Shown one piece after another: positions 33,638 through 42,004 of a DNA stretch of 64,000 bases (the first letter of the stretch is position 1; every line of letters begins with the position of its first letter). The notes beneath the pieces are model-generated. The model was not told the origin of the DNA. It did not search any database and saw only the letters and a list, made by a program, of their open reading frames with translations. A program made the position numbers and the translations under genes. This DNA comes from Bacteroidetes bacterium 47-18 (lineage in GTDB: Bacteria; Bacteroidota; Bacteroidia; Chitinophagales; Chitinophagaceae). Location: assembly GCA_001897155.1 (NCBI GenBank), contig MKSF01000037.1, positions 179,421 through 243,420 on the forward strand. Reading direction: 5' to 3'.

Positions 33638-34711
33638 ATGAGCAAAAACAACAGGCAGCACAAGCTGAACGAATATCACCCGCATTTAAGAGAAGAAGCG
33701 GATTATTTTAATGATGAGAATGTCTCTATCCAGATACGGCTTTATAATAAACATAATATCCTGGAGTTTGAGCCGGAAAATACCCAGGACGGCCTGGCTT
33801 TGCTCAGCCGGTACCCGGACCATAATATATGGGTAAATATAGATGGTATCAATAAGGATATCGTACACCGGGTCTGTAAGCATTTCAATGTCCACAAGCT
33901 GTTCATCAATGATATCCTGAGTGTGGGCCAGCGGGCTAAGATGGACGATATAGATGACGGCACGATCTTCATCCTGGTGCCGGTGCTCCGGTGGGACAGC
34001 ATTACCAATGTTGTCACGAAAGAGCAACTGAGCCTTATTGTAGGAAAGAATTTCATTGTTACCTTTCAGGAGGAGCCGCATATGGATCCTTTTGAAGGTA
34101 TAAGGACCGCTATGCGTAATGTCCAGCATCCGCTGCGCCAGCGTAATATCGACTTTCTCCTGTACTATCTTATGGATGCCGTGGTGGATGATTATTTTAA
34201 CCTGCTGGATGAATTATCTGTCAGGATAGAGGAGCTGGACAGCAAGATAAATTCCAGGCGCATCCCTTCCTGGTTCCTGGACCGGCTGTCAAAGGTCCGG
34301 AAAGATGTTTTCTTTGTGAAAAGGACTATCAGCCCCGTTAGGGATGTGGTCAACTCCCTCTGGATGAAAGATATCGGTCTTATTGAAGATACCAACAAAA
34401 AATACTTTAAGGATATTCTTGACCATATCTTGCTGGCGATAGAGTATAATGAGAACTACCGTGAAACTACGGTCAACCTGCAGGACCTGTACATCAACCA
34501 GTTGAATACCAAGACAAATGAAGTGATGAAGATCCTTACCATTGTCACGACCCTGATGGCGCCGGCCACACTGATCGGGTCTATTTACGGTATGAATTTT
34601 GAAAAGATGCCCTTGCTGGATTACCGGTACGGGTATGAGATCATCTTGCTGCTGGCTTTCGGGTGCACCATAGGTATGTTATGGTATTTCAGGAAAAGGC
34701 GGTGGTTTTAG
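33638..34711 (+). CDS. corA: CorA-type magnesium/cobalt transporter
   Basis: The 357-residue inner-membrane channel is for Mg2+ (and Co2+). A large cytosolic funnel domain (about 1-290) is followed by two C-terminal TM helices. The selectivity signature GMN in IYGMNFEKMP lies at the end of TM1 near residue 318, and the short loop has the usual acidic/Pro residues. The C-terminus is basic (RKRRWF). It forms a homopentamer in the family. It converges with ruvX, whose stop lies 18 bp away. Confidence 0.96.
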   Translation: MSKNNRQHKLNEYHPHLREEADYFNDENVSIQIRLYNKHNILEFEPENTQDGLALLSRYPDHNIWVNIDGINKDIVHRVCKHFNVHKLFINDILSVGQRAKMDDIDDGTIFILVPVLRWDSITNVVTKEQLSLIVGKNFIVTFQEEPHMDPFEGIRTAMRNVQHPLRQRNIDFLLYYLMDAVVDDYFNLLDELSVRIEELDSKINSRRIPSWFLDRLSKVRKDVFFVKRTISPVRDVVNSLWMKDIGLIEDTNKKYFKDILDHILLAIEYNENYRETTVNLQDLYINQLNTKTNEVMKILTIVTTLMAPATLIGSIYGMNFEKMPLLDYRYGYEIILLLAFGCTIGMLWYFRKRRWF

Positions 34712-34729
34712 AGCGCTATATGGCATTGC

Positions 34730-35140
34730 TTAAATATTGCCCAGATACTCCTGCAGGATAATGGCGGCGCTGATCTCATCTATGAGGGCTTTATTCTGAC
34801 GTTGCTTTTTGCGCATACCGCTGTCTATCATTGCCTGGAAGGCCATTTTGGAGGTGTACCACTCGTCTCTCAGGATGACCTCCTTATCCTTGAAAAGGAG
34901 CTGCAGCTGTTTATGGATCTTTTCTACCTTGTGCGTAATGTCGGTAGGCGAACCGTCCAGGTTGGTAGGATATCCCAGCAAGATAACGCCTACATTTTCC
35001 TTCAGAAAATAATCTTTCAGCCAGTATATCAGTGTGTCGGAGGGTATGGTGGTCAGGCCATTGGCAATAATGCGGAGCTCATCCGAGACTGCGATACCTG
35101 TTCTTTTCTTTCCGTAATCTATAGCCAGGATCCTGCTCAT
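34730..35140 (-). CDS. ruvX: Putative pre-16S rRNA nuclease / RuvX (YqgF)
   Basis: The 136-residue RNase H-fold protein begins SRILAIDYGKKRTGIAVSD with the first catalytic Asp. It continues with GVILLGYPTNLDGSPTD (second acidic site region) and VILRDEWYTSKMA, and ends near a DEISAAIIL helix containing the last Asp. YqgF proteins process the 16S rRNA 5' end and have been proposed to resolve Holliday junctions. It lies 7 bp downstream of the DUF5683 gene and is co-transcribed with it. Confidence 0.95.
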   Translation of the reverse strand: MSRILAIDYGKKRTGIAVSDELRIIANGLTTIPSDTLIYWLKDYFLKENVGVILLGYPTNLDGSPTDITHKVEKIHKQLQLLFKDKEVILRDEWYTSKMAFQAMIDSGMRKKQRQNKALIDEISAAIILQEYLGNI

Positions 35141-35147
35141 ACTGTGA

Positions 35148-35771
35148 TCATCTGAATTTGATAACCATGCCCATGCCTACGGCCGGCCGGTAAAAATTGA
35201 AGGGGTTGGGGGTAAGGGTCGGCCTGATCTGCATAGCCAGGTCATCGGAAATATCAAAGTCTTTCAGGTGGGCAAAAACGAGGGCATCTACGATCTGCAG
35301 TCCGTATCCCAGCACGGTAAACAGCACGGTAAGATCACGGTATTCTCTTGCTTCATCCTGCTTTATCTTGATCTGTTCCAGGGTATATTGCGATTCCATC
35401 TGGAAATACTCTTCCCTGCCGCTCAGGCGTCCGGCATAGATCCTCCTGTACTTATTATAATCGTCCGTATTCTTTACGAGGTAATAACCGGCCACACCCA
35501 GCCCTCCATAGACAATGGGCAGCTTCCAGTACTGCTTATTGTATATCTGGCCCAGGCCCGGCAGAATAGCCGAGAACATAGCCTTTTTCTTCGGCGTGAT
35601 GAATGGCTCGCGTTTCAGCTCCGGTTCGGACAGCGTCATCTTCCGGGCGGTAGTGTCTCCGGTGATGGTGCTGTCCGGCTGTACCGCCGGGGCGGATACC
35701 GTTGACCTTTCCTGGCTGAATCCCGCCAGGGATAGTAACAGAGCCGGTAATATGAATATAATACGATACAT
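35148..35771 (-). CDS. DUF5683 domain-containing exported protein
   Basis: The 207-residue protein has a signal peptide ending near FSQ (residue 19). A Thr/Pro-rich stretch is followed by the DUF5683 core (about 60-205): KKKAMFSAILPGLGQIYNKQYWKLPIVYGGLGVAGYY, a TM hairpin-like region, and LFTVLGYGLQIVDALVFAHLKDFDISDDLAMQIRP. The family is restricted largely to Bacteroidota and has no defined function. It is the first gene of an operon with ruvX, with its own -7 element at 35788-35795. Confidence 0.92.
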   Translation of the reverse strand: MYRIIFILPALLLSLAGFSQERSTVSAPAVQPDSTITGDTTARKMTLSEPELKREPFITPKKKAMFSAILPGLGQIYNKQYWKLPIVYGGLGVAGYYLVKNTDDYNKYRRIYAGRLSGREEYFQMESQYTLEQIKIKQDEAREYRDLTVLFTVLGYGLQIVDALVFAHLKDFDISDDLAMQIRPTLTPNPFNFYRPAVGMGMVIKFR

Positions 35772-35787
35772 TATGTTTATAAAACAT

Positions 35788-35795
35788 CAAAGTTA
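35788..35795 (-). promoter_or_regulatory. -7 element of the DUF5683-ruvX operon
   Basis: CAAAGTTA on the plus strand is TAACTTTG on the minus strand, 16 bp before the start codon. Confidence 0.55.
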
Positions 35796-35856
35796 AAAAA
35801 TCCGGGCTTATATAGCAGCAAAAAAGGTCAAGCGTTTGGCGCTTAACCTTTCTTTA

Positions 35857-36777
35857 TCAGATAGTCTGAACTTCTATCACATAGCTTTTGCCCGGCTTTA
35901 CAGTGAGCTTTTTGTCCTTTAGCCAGGGGTTGAGCATTTTTACCAGCTTGTAGCTGGAGCCCTGCGCCCTTGCAAATGCGGCAAGGTCAGGGATGCTTTC
36001 CGTAACGGTTACTTTTTTCGTTTTATACGGGCGGAACATTTCCCCTTTGGGGATCACGAATCCGACCTCCTCGGCATTACCCATTAAATGCTTGAATGTC
36101 AATATTCTGAAAATATACCTGTTGGTCTCTTCCGGTAATATCAGGTCATAATAATTGTCCGAGCCCTGGTAAGCAGCCCTGGAACTGTAGCCGGCGGTAC
36201 CGCAGTTGTAGCCGGCTGCCGCTGCTGTCCAGCTTCCGGCCTTACCATAAGCTGCTTTCAGATACCTGCAGGCCGCCCGGGTGCTTTTTTCGAGGTGGTA
36301 TCTTTCGTCCACCTCATCCGTTACTTCCAGGCCGTACTGGGTAGCGGTGGCTTTCAGGAATTGCCAGTAGCCTTCTGCTCCGGCGGGAGATACCAGGTTC
36401 TGCAGGTTGCTTTCCGCCACACATAAATATTTGAAATCATCTGGTATGCCTTCCTCTTTCAGTATCTTCTCTATTACCGGGAATACCCGGCCGCTCAGCT
36501 TGAGCGTATAGATAAAGCTGCCATGCCGGTAATAATTATTTTGCAGCTCCCTGTCAAAATATTCCACGACCTCCTGCCGTTCCAGCGGCGTACGTTCCCC
36601 GGCAAAATCTATTTTTTTAGGTACCGGGAACGGCTGCCATTTATACATGATGCGGTCATCGCGTTCAAAATTATTGCCGGTATCTCCCGAAGAAAAAGAA
36701 TAGAACAGGCCGGCTCCCAGTCCCAGCAATACGCCCATGGCTATATATCCTGCCGGTTTTGATATGTTCAGTTTCAT
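35857..36777 (-). CDS. Membrane-bound lytic transglycosylase (SLT domain)
   Basis: The 306-residue murein-degrading enzyme has an N-terminal TM/signal anchor (about 10-28). An SLT-type lysozyme-fold domain (about 95-235) carries the catalytic Glu in CVAESNLQNLVSPAGAEGYWQF and the substrate motif AAAAGYNCGTAGYSS. The C-terminal about 60 residues resemble a LysM-like peptidoglycan-binding segment (FARAQGSSYKLVKMLNPWLKDKKLTVKPGKSYVIEV). The overall plan is MltD-like. The start is set at ATG 36775-36777, which begins MKLNISK; an upstream in-frame ATG would overlap the promoter region. It is transcribed divergently from the gene at 36868. Confidence 0.92.
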   Translation of the reverse strand: MKLNISKPAGYIAMGVLLGLGAGLFYSFSSGDTGNNFERDDRIMYKWQPFPVPKKIDFAGERTPLERQEVVEYFDRELQNNYYRHGSFIYTLKLSGRVFPVIEKILKEEGIPDDFKYLCVAESNLQNLVSPAGAEGYWQFLKATATQYGLEVTDEVDERYHLEKSTRAACRYLKAAYGKAGSWTAAAAGYNCGTAGYSSRAAYQGSDNYYDLILPEETNRYIFRILTFKHLMGNAEEVGFVIPKGEMFRPYKTKKVTVTESIPDLAAFARAQGSSYKLVKMLNPWLKDKKLTVKPGKSYVIEVQTI

Positions 36778-36799
36778 ATATGAAGGTCTTAGGTTGTTC

Positions 36800-36807
36800 C
36801 AAATATA
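36800..36807 (-). promoter_or_regulatory. -7 element of the lytic transglycosylase gene
   Basis: CAAATATA on the plus strand (TATATTTG on the minus) lies 22 bp before the start codon. Confidence 0.5.
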
Positions 36808-36854
36808 ACAAAAAGAATACAATTCTTTCCTTTGAAATTCATCCTAATCCTTGT

Positions 36855-36862
36855 TAAATTTG
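36855..36862 (+). promoter_or_regulatory. -7 element (TAAATTTG) of the exported protein gene
   Basis: TAnnTTTG match ending 5 nt before the ATG at 36868, consistent with a leaderless transcript. Confidence 0.55.
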
Positions 36863-36867
36863 TTAGT

Positions 36868-38328
36868 ATGAGAAAAATGAGATCATTATTCGCTGTATTG
36901 GTCGGGCTGCTGCTAAGCTGTATCACGGCTTATCCGCAGACCATTCATTACAGTAACGATATAAAATTCGGATTCCGGAAAAATGAATTTGCTATTGCAG
37001 GCAGGACCGATCACAGGAATATTACTTATCGTACGGATGCCGAGGTGCACTACCTGGATATCTTTTCCGATTCTATGACGCAGATAGCTGTAGTGGAGCT
37101 GGATTTCCTGCCCCGGAATGCGCAGACGCTGAACTTTTTTACCACGGCGCAGCGTATCATATTATTATATCAATATGCAAAGAGCGGCATACAGTATGCT
37201 ATGATGGCACAGATGGATACGGACGGACGACTGTTGCAGCAGCCCCTGAAGCTGGATTCGGTAAAGAGCAGCAGCCGCCTTTTTGCGGGTAACAATGCTC
37301 CTTTTGATTTTGTTATTGCGGATAATAAGAACTATTTTTCTGTCTTCAGCAGGTTCCTGGACGGAAAGCAGGAATACCTCAATACCAAATTGTTCCAGTC
37401 AGACGGCAAGCCCCTGGGTAATAAAGATGTGCTGCTGAGCGCCGACAAGCCTGTATATCCCCGGCAGTTCGTGCTGAATAACAAAGGTACCCTGTTTTTT
37501 ACCGCCCACCTCAACAGTGATAGGGAGCACAGGAGCGACTTTGCCGATATTTACCTGATAGACTTTAAGGAGGACAGGTTCTCCCGCCACCCGGTGCCTT
37601 TAAACGGGTCGTGGATAGAGCAGCTCTACATCCAGGCGGACCAGGAGACGGAAGCGGTGGATTATACGGCATTTTATACAACCGGCAGAAAAGGGAATAT
37701 TGAAGGTGTCATATATGGCAGGGTATTCCTGGAAGATGATAAGGCGCCCACCTTTAAGCAGAATAAGTTCAGCCCTGTATTCCTGTCCAAGGTAAGCACC
37801 AGGAATAAGAAAAAGGTATTTGAGAATTTTGATATCAGGAACGTGATCGTAAAAAAAGACGGCGGCATCATGCTGATCGCTGAGAACTATTATATCACGA
37901 CACGGACTTCGGTGCCGGCTGCCGGTTTTTATTCCTCCTATTACGGTATGACGCCCAGCAGGGTCATCACGGAGTACAATTACGGGGATATCCTGATTAT
38001 CAATTTCGACGGGCAGGGAAATATGGTATGGGATAACATTATCCGCAAAAGCCAGTATTCACAGGAAGATAAAGGATTATTCTCTTCCTTTGCCTTTATG
38101 AACACGGGCAGGTACCTTGTATTCGTATATAACGACTATACCTATAATAAGAACTCCCTGACCGTTGCTGCAATTGATAACCAGGGACAGACGAACTACA
38201 AGCATGTCAAGATCAGCGACAGGCCTTACGACTGGGTTCCGAAATATGCATTGCAGACCTCTGCGTTGTCGCTGCTTATTCCATGTTTCCGTTCCAATAC
38301 CATTACTTTCGCAGCCATGTACCTATAG
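36868..38328 (+). CDS. Exported protein of unknown function
   Basis: The 486-residue protein has a signal peptide (about 1-22, MRKMRSLFAVLVGLLLSCITAYPQ). The mature part is rich in beta-strand patterns and looks like a repeated propeller-type or WD-like exported protein (IDFKEDRFSRHPVPL, DGGIMLIAENYYITT, GDILIINFDGQGNMVWDNII). I do not recognise a family. The segment NMVWDNIIRKSQYSQED resembles blade-closing motifs of bacterial outer-surface propellers. No sorting domain is seen. ATG 36868 is preferred because the upstream TTG lies ahead of the promoter element. Confidence 0.72.
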   Translation: MRKMRSLFAVLVGLLLSCITAYPQTIHYSNDIKFGFRKNEFAIAGRTDHRNITYRTDAEVHYLDIFSDSMTQIAVVELDFLPRNAQTLNFFTTAQRIILLYQYAKSGIQYAMMAQMDTDGRLLQQPLKLDSVKSSSRLFAGNNAPFDFVIADNKNYFSVFSRFLDGKQEYLNTKLFQSDGKPLGNKDVLLSADKPVYPRQFVLNNKGTLFFTAHLNSDREHRSDFADIYLIDFKEDRFSRHPVPLNGSWIEQLYIQADQETEAVDYTAFYTTGRKGNIEGVIYGRVFLEDDKAPTFKQNKFSPVFLSKVSTRNKKKVFENFDIRNVIVKKDGGIMLIAENYYITTRTSVPAAGFYSSYYGMTPSRVITEYNYGDILIINFDGQGNMVWDNIIRKSQYSQEDKGLFSSFAFMNTGRYLVFVYNDYTYNKNSLTVAAIDNQGQTNYKHVKISDRPYDWVPKYALQTSALSLLIPCFRSNTITFAAMYL

Positions 38329-38380
38329 TATTAGGATATATGAAATATGAAAGAATTGTTCATGGTGTAAAGATTTGTTT

Positions 38381-38388
38381 TAAATTTG
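38381..38388 (+). promoter_or_regulatory. -7 element (TAAATTTG) of tRNA-Arg
   Basis: TAnnTTTG match 21 bp upstream of the tRNA 5' end. Confidence 0.55.
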
Positions 38389-38409
38389 CATTCCTTTCCG
38401 CATAGGCAT

Positions 38410-38481
38410 GGTTCTGTAGTACAATGGATAGTATAAGAGTTTCCGAAGCTCCAGATCCAGGTTCGATTCCTGGCAGAACCA
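38410..38481 (+). tRNA. tRNA-Arg (anticodon CCG)
   Basis: Acceptor GGTTCTG/CAGAACC with discriminator A, D-stem GTAC/GTAT, anticodon loop TTCCGAA giving CCG, T-arm CCAGG-TTCGATT-CCTGG. The anticodon stem has one mismatched end pair. CCA is not encoded. A strong terminator follows. Confidence 0.95.
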
Positions 38482-38484
38482 CTA

Positions 38485-38521
38485 AAAGCAGATCAGATCT
38501 TTCTGGTCTGCTTTCTTTTTT
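38485..38521 (+). terminator. Terminator of tRNA-Arg
   Basis: AAAGCAGATCAGA pairs with TCTGGTCTGCTTT (one G-U) and is followed by a run of T. Confidence 0.88.
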
Positions 38522-38849
38522 GGTTTGAATCCCGTTATAGCTGATCGGGAGCAGTACGTTCCCGGTATGCAGGAATTTAAACCTGCTGAAAGTGTCAGCA
38601 TTACAAAGGATCGTAACCGGAGACCCGGTTATATTTTTACCAGGTGAAATCCATACTTCACATAGTCTTGATCAAAAGACCAATGCTATTTAGTAATTTA
38701 ACGGACGCTAACTGATTGGCATGCTTTTGTCTTTCCTGGCCTGTCCACGGTAACGTCTGTAGCGATATTAAATAGATTTTGCTTTGTAAGTGAAACGATC
38801 CTGTGAAATGATAACAGGGAGAAGATTGAAACTATAGATCTAATAAATA
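38522..38849. other. Intergenic stretch without recognised features
   Basis: 328 bp between the tRNA-Arg terminator and the next gene. I see no ORF with coding character, no tRNA-like structure and no member of the dispersed repeat family. Confidence 0.5.
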
Positions 38850-39212
38850 ATGAAACAAAAACTACTGATTCTTATTTCATTTATACTCTTGTCGGGTATG
38901 GCATCCGGGCAGGAATTACCTGGCCCGGCAGGTTCTTATTTAACCCTTTACGATTATAGTAATATGAAAGATACCGTAATTATTGATAGGGGATATTATG
39001 AAATTGGAAGTGGAGCATTTTATAAAACAATAGCAGAACCCGCACCTGCATTTGGCAAAAGAGAAATAACGGTCAAGAACAGAAGACTTAAAAAAGTGTA
39101 TATAATTGACAGGAACTATGGTATAACCCTTACCTATTTATATAACAGGAATGGGCTCAGAAAAATTAAACAGGGACGATGCGAAGTCTCAAATGCTCCC
39201 CATTTCTGGTAA
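38850..39212 (+). CDS. Small exported protein of unknown function
   Basis: The 120-residue protein has a clear signal peptide MKQKLLILISFILLSGMASGQ. The mature part is about 99 residues, basic in its second half (KREITVKNRRLKKVYIIDRNYGITLTY), and otherwise unlike any family I know. Codon use is AT-richer than in surrounding housekeeping genes. It lies between tRNA-Arg and a dispersed repeat, a typical spot for acquired sequence. Confidence 0.55.
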   Translation: MKQKLLILISFILLSGMASGQELPGPAGSYLTLYDYSNMKDTVIIDRGYYEIGSGAFYKTIAEPAPAFGKREITVKNRRLKKVYIIDRNYGITLTYLYNRNGLRKIKQGRCEVSNAPHFW

Positions 39213-39358
39213 TTATATTATGAAAACTGTCTTGCGTATGCGCACTTTTGGTTTTGTTGATCATATAGACACAGTCAGTTTATTTTATTTCGTAAAGACG
39301 GCGGAGTGGAGCTCCCTGATAAAGCCTTATAGGGTTGTTGGTGAAGAACACCAACAAC

Positions 39359-39480
39359 GGAGTGAAATCTACTGTATCGTGTGTAGTCATTCCGAACGGA
39401 TGTGAGGAATCTCTTATGCAGCTTAGTAGCATCCTATACATATAATGGCTTTGTTGCCTATATATAGATAGTCAGTAAAC
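39359..39480. repeat. Dispersed intergenic repeat, copy D
   Basis: Contains GTCATTCCGAACGGATGTG, AGGAATCTCTTAT, and the terminal GCCTATATATAGATAGTC. Just left of it GTTGTTGGTG/CACCAACAAC (39334-39358) forms a perfect hairpin. It lies 45 bp from the stop of the minus-strand DUF1275 gene. The rest of the 39213-39524 spacer shows nothing else. Confidence 0.7.
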
Positions 39481-39524
39481 AAAATTTTAAATTCGTATAG
39501 ATATACAATAGCTTTTTTATGATC

Positions 39525-40244
39525 TTAGTGCTTAAATTTCCGTTTCAGGTAGAAGTACCTTAAGCGGATGTAATCGTAAAATAAGGCTATCAAAAGAACG
39601 GCCACAGCCCATAAGAGTGTATGAAGCTGTAAGCTGCCAAATAATACGCCACCCAAAAGGCAGCCGGAGAAGAAGCATAGTATTATGGACAGTTTCAGAC
39701 CGATGCTTTGCATGAGCTTTTTGAAATTTAGCTTATTGTTCCTTTGAAAAAATAATTGCGAAAGCTCAATCCCTAAATCGGTAAATAAGCCGGTAAGGTG
39801 CGTTGTTCTGACTACAGAATTAGAAACTTTGGTCACCAATGCATTTTGCAGGCCCATTGCAAATAAGAGTATACAGGCTATTAAGCGGGTATCATAATAA
39901 GCCATACCCAATAAGGCTATAGATGATAGTAAAAATATTTCAAGGGTCATAGGCAGCACATAAGAAAACGATGCATTTCTTCTGATAAATATTTCAATCA
40001 GCAGGTTAGATACAAAGGCCCCCAAGAAGAATGCAAAAATATAGAGTAAGGATGCCAGGGCAAAAGAATAGCGTTGAAGCGCGATCTCTTCAGAAAAGTA
40101 GGCAAAGTGTCCTGTAATGTTTGTAGTTAATACTTTTAAAGCCATTACCCCACATACATTTACGATACCCGCTACAAACGATAACATAGATGCCAATCTT
40201 AAATTATGGGAAAAGGTCCTGCTTTTTCCTCTGTGTCGAAACAT
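39525..40244 (-). CDS. YoaK/DUF1275 family membrane protein
   Basis: The 239-residue integral membrane protein has six predicted TM helices. Family hallmarks are the start LRLASMLSFVAGIVNVCGVMAL, TNITGHFAYFSEEIA (about 40-54) and the central GLQNALVTKVSNSVVRTTHLTG (about 131-152). DUF1275 proteins are of unknown function. Length and topology are normal. It is monocistronic with its own -7 element (40270-40277). Confidence 0.93.
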   Translation of the reverse strand: MFRHRGKSRTFSHNLRLASMLSFVAGIVNVCGVMALKVLTTNITGHFAYFSEEIALQRYSFALASLLYIFAFFLGAFVSNLLIEIFIRRNASFSYVLPMTLEIFLLSSIALLGMAYYDTRLIACILLFAMGLQNALVTKVSNSVVRTTHLTGLFTDLGIELSQLFFQRNNKLNFKKLMQSIGLKLSIILCFFSGCLLGGVLFGSLQLHTLLWAVAVLLIALFYDYIRLRYFYLKRKFKH

Positions 40245-40269
40245 TTTTGTGCGGATTTGTTATATAACT

Positions 40270-40277
40270 CAAAGTTA
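40270..40277 (-). promoter_or_regulatory. -7 element of the DUF1275 gene
   Basis: CAAAGTTA on the plus strand is TAACTTTG on the minus strand, 25 bp before the start codon. Confidence 0.5.
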
Positions 40278-40442
40278 GAGATAATCCTGCTATAGCGGTT
40301 AAGATTCTCTAACGGACCGTATATTCCGCACACATCTCTTTTGATTATCCTGCACTTGAATTTGGAGTGAAATCACCCGTTTTAAATTATTAAACATTTG
40401 TCCCGCGGATTGCACGTCCTTTTCAGAATTGTATTATTTCCT

Positions 40443-40450
40443 TATTTTTG
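40443..40450 (+). promoter_or_regulatory. -7 element (TATTTTTG) of rfbH
   Basis: TAnnTTTG match 46 bp upstream of the ATG at 40497. Confidence 0.45.
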
Positions 40451-40496
40451 AACCGCAATACTATTTTAACCAGCACAGCGCTATACCATCAGTTCA

Positions 40497-41801
40497 ATGG
40501 ATTTTAAGAATATAGATGCGGCTCTGTATGAGCAACTCCTGCTTGTAGCACAGCGCAATACCCATAAGACAATTACAGCCGGCAAAGACTATATTCCCGT
40601 AACAGGGAAGGTAATGGACCCGGAAGATATCCTGTATGGCGTGGATGCTACCCTGGACGGGTGGCTGACGGCCGGCCGGTATGCGCAGGATTTTGAAAGA
40701 AAGTTTGCGAAGTATTTCGGAAGCCGGTTTTCCCTGCTGGTCAATTCTGGTTCCAGCGCGAACCTCGTGGCATTTTACGCGCTGACCTCTCCCAAGCTGG
40801 GCGACCGGCAGGTCAGGCCGGGAGATGAGGTGATCACGGTAGCGGCAGGTTTTCCTACTACCGTAAATCCAATAGTACAATACGGGTGCATTCCCGTCTT
40901 TATTGATGTGGATATCCCAACCTATAATATCAAAGCCGAAAGGATAGAAGAGGCGATCACGCCCAGGACCAAAGCGATCATGATAGCGCATACGCTGGGC
41001 AATCCCTTCAATCTGGAGGTGGTGATGCAGATAGCTAAGAAATATAACCTGTGGGTCATAGAGGATGACTGCGATTCCCTGGGCGCCACGTATAACAATA
41101 AAAATACAGGCACTTTCGGTGACCTGGCTACGGTATCCTTTTATCCTGCTCACCATATCACGATGGGAGAGGGCGGCGCCGTCCTGGTCAATAACGGCTC
41201 TTTGAAAAAGATAGCGGAAAGCTTCAGGGATTGGGGACGGGACTGCTGGTGCGAGCCGGGAAAAGATAATACCTGCGGCAAGCGTTTTGACCAGTGCCTT
41301 GGTGCATTGCCCTGCGGCTATGACCATAAATACACCTACTCTCATATCGGCTTTAATCTGAAAGTGACGGATATGCAGGCCGCAATAGGTCTCAGCCAAC
41401 TGAAGAAAGCGGATGCTTTTGTCGCCAGGAGGAGGGAGAACTTTGATCTGCTCACTGCCAGGCTGGAGCCTTTCAGGGATGTCTTTATCCTGCCGGAAGC
41501 CACCCCTAACAGCAACCCTTCCTGGTTCGGGTATATGATCACCATTAAGGAAGGGACTAGTATAGACAGGAATGCCCTGGTGCGTTTCCTGGAAGAGCAT
41601 AAGATCGGTACGCGGCTGCTGTTTGCAGGCAACCTTACCAAGCAGCCTGCTTATGCACATATTGAGAAGCGGGTGGCGGGTGACCTCACCAATACCGACA
41701 GGATCATGAACAACGGGTTCTGGCTGGGTGTATGGCCGGGTCTTAATGAAAGCCACTATGACTACTATGTGGAAATACTGAACAGGTTTTTAGGACGCTA
41801 A
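40497..41801 (+). CDS. rfbH: CDP-4-keto-6-deoxyglucose 3-dehydrase (E1), RfbH/DdhC type
   Basis: The 434-residue PMP-dependent, [2Fe-2S] enzyme removes the C3 hydroxyl from CDP-4-keto-6-deoxy-D-glucose during 3,6-dideoxyhexose synthesis. It has the DegT/AHBA aminotransferase fold, but the PLP-lysine position is occupied by His in [14 protein letters not shown] (about 216-229), which is diagnostic of the dehydrase. The cluster-binding cysteines are in [16 protein letters not shown] and LPCGYDH (about 249-282). Length is as expected. No other sugar-nucleotide gene (E3 reductase, cytidylyltransferase, glycosyltransferase) is adjacent, so it is an orphan here. A hairpin terminator follows. Confidence 0.94.
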   Translation: MDFKNIDAALYEQLLLVAQRNTHKTITAGKDYIPVTGKVMDPEDILYGVDATLDGWLTAGRYAQDFERKFAKYFGSRFSLLVNSGSSANLVAFYALTSPKLGDRQVRPGDEVITVAAGFPTTVNPIVQYGCIPVFIDVDIPTYNIKAERIEEAITPRTKAIMIAHTLGNPFNLEVVMQIAKKYNLWVIEDDCDSLGATYNNKNTGTFGDLATVSFYPAHHITMGEGGAVLVNNGSLKKIAESFRDWGRDCWCEPGKDNTCGKRFDQCLGALPCGYDHKYTYSHIGFNLKVTDMQAAIGLSQLKKADAFVARRRENFDLLTARLEPFRDVFILPEATPNSNPSWFGYMITIKEGTSIDRNALVRFLEEHKIGTRLLFAGNLTKQPAYAHIEKRVAGDLTNTDRIMNNGFWLGVWPGLNESHYDYYVEILNRFLGR

Positions 41802-41807
41802 CGATAA

Positions 41808-41839
41808 AAAGGAGCATTTCTTAAGAGAGATGCTCCTTT
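41808..41839 (+). terminator. Terminator of rfbH
   Basis: AAAGGAGCAT/ATGCTCCTTT, a 10-bp perfect stem with a 12-nt loop. The T-tract is short. Confidence 0.7.
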
Positions 41840-41956
41840 CTGCTTGCAACAGGTTGCTTGAGGGTAGTTGTGCTCAGTGTGGTCCCGGTCCGGCAAGCTC
41901 CCGGTTTATTTTCCCCCTGCAACTAAAAAAAGCTCCGTTATTCACCTCAAATGTTA

Positions 41957-41964
41957 TAATTTTG
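41957..41964 (+). promoter_or_regulatory. -7 element (TAATTTTG) of the carB C-terminal half
   Basis: TAnnTTTG match 40 bp before the ATG at 42005. A small hairpin with a T-run lies between the two. Confidence 0.55.
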
Positions 41965-41974
41965 CGCATTGAGA

Positions 41975-41997
41975 AGGCTACAAAAAGCCTCTTTTTT
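41975..41997 (+). promoter_or_regulatory. Candidate attenuator hairpin in the carB C-half leader
   Basis: AGGCT (41975-41979) pairs with AGCCT (41986-41990) around a 6-nt loop, followed directly by CTTTTTT. It lies between the -7 element and the start codon, where a factor-independent terminator would abort the transcript. The stem is only 5 bp, so it is weak. Confidence 0.35.
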
Positions 41998-42004
41998 AAT
42001 ATCA

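Noticed and set aside
40494..41756. Long minus-strand open frame of 420 codons opposite rfbH
   Set aside because: It is a shadow of the strongly conserved rfbH gene on the plus strand and has no protein-family features.
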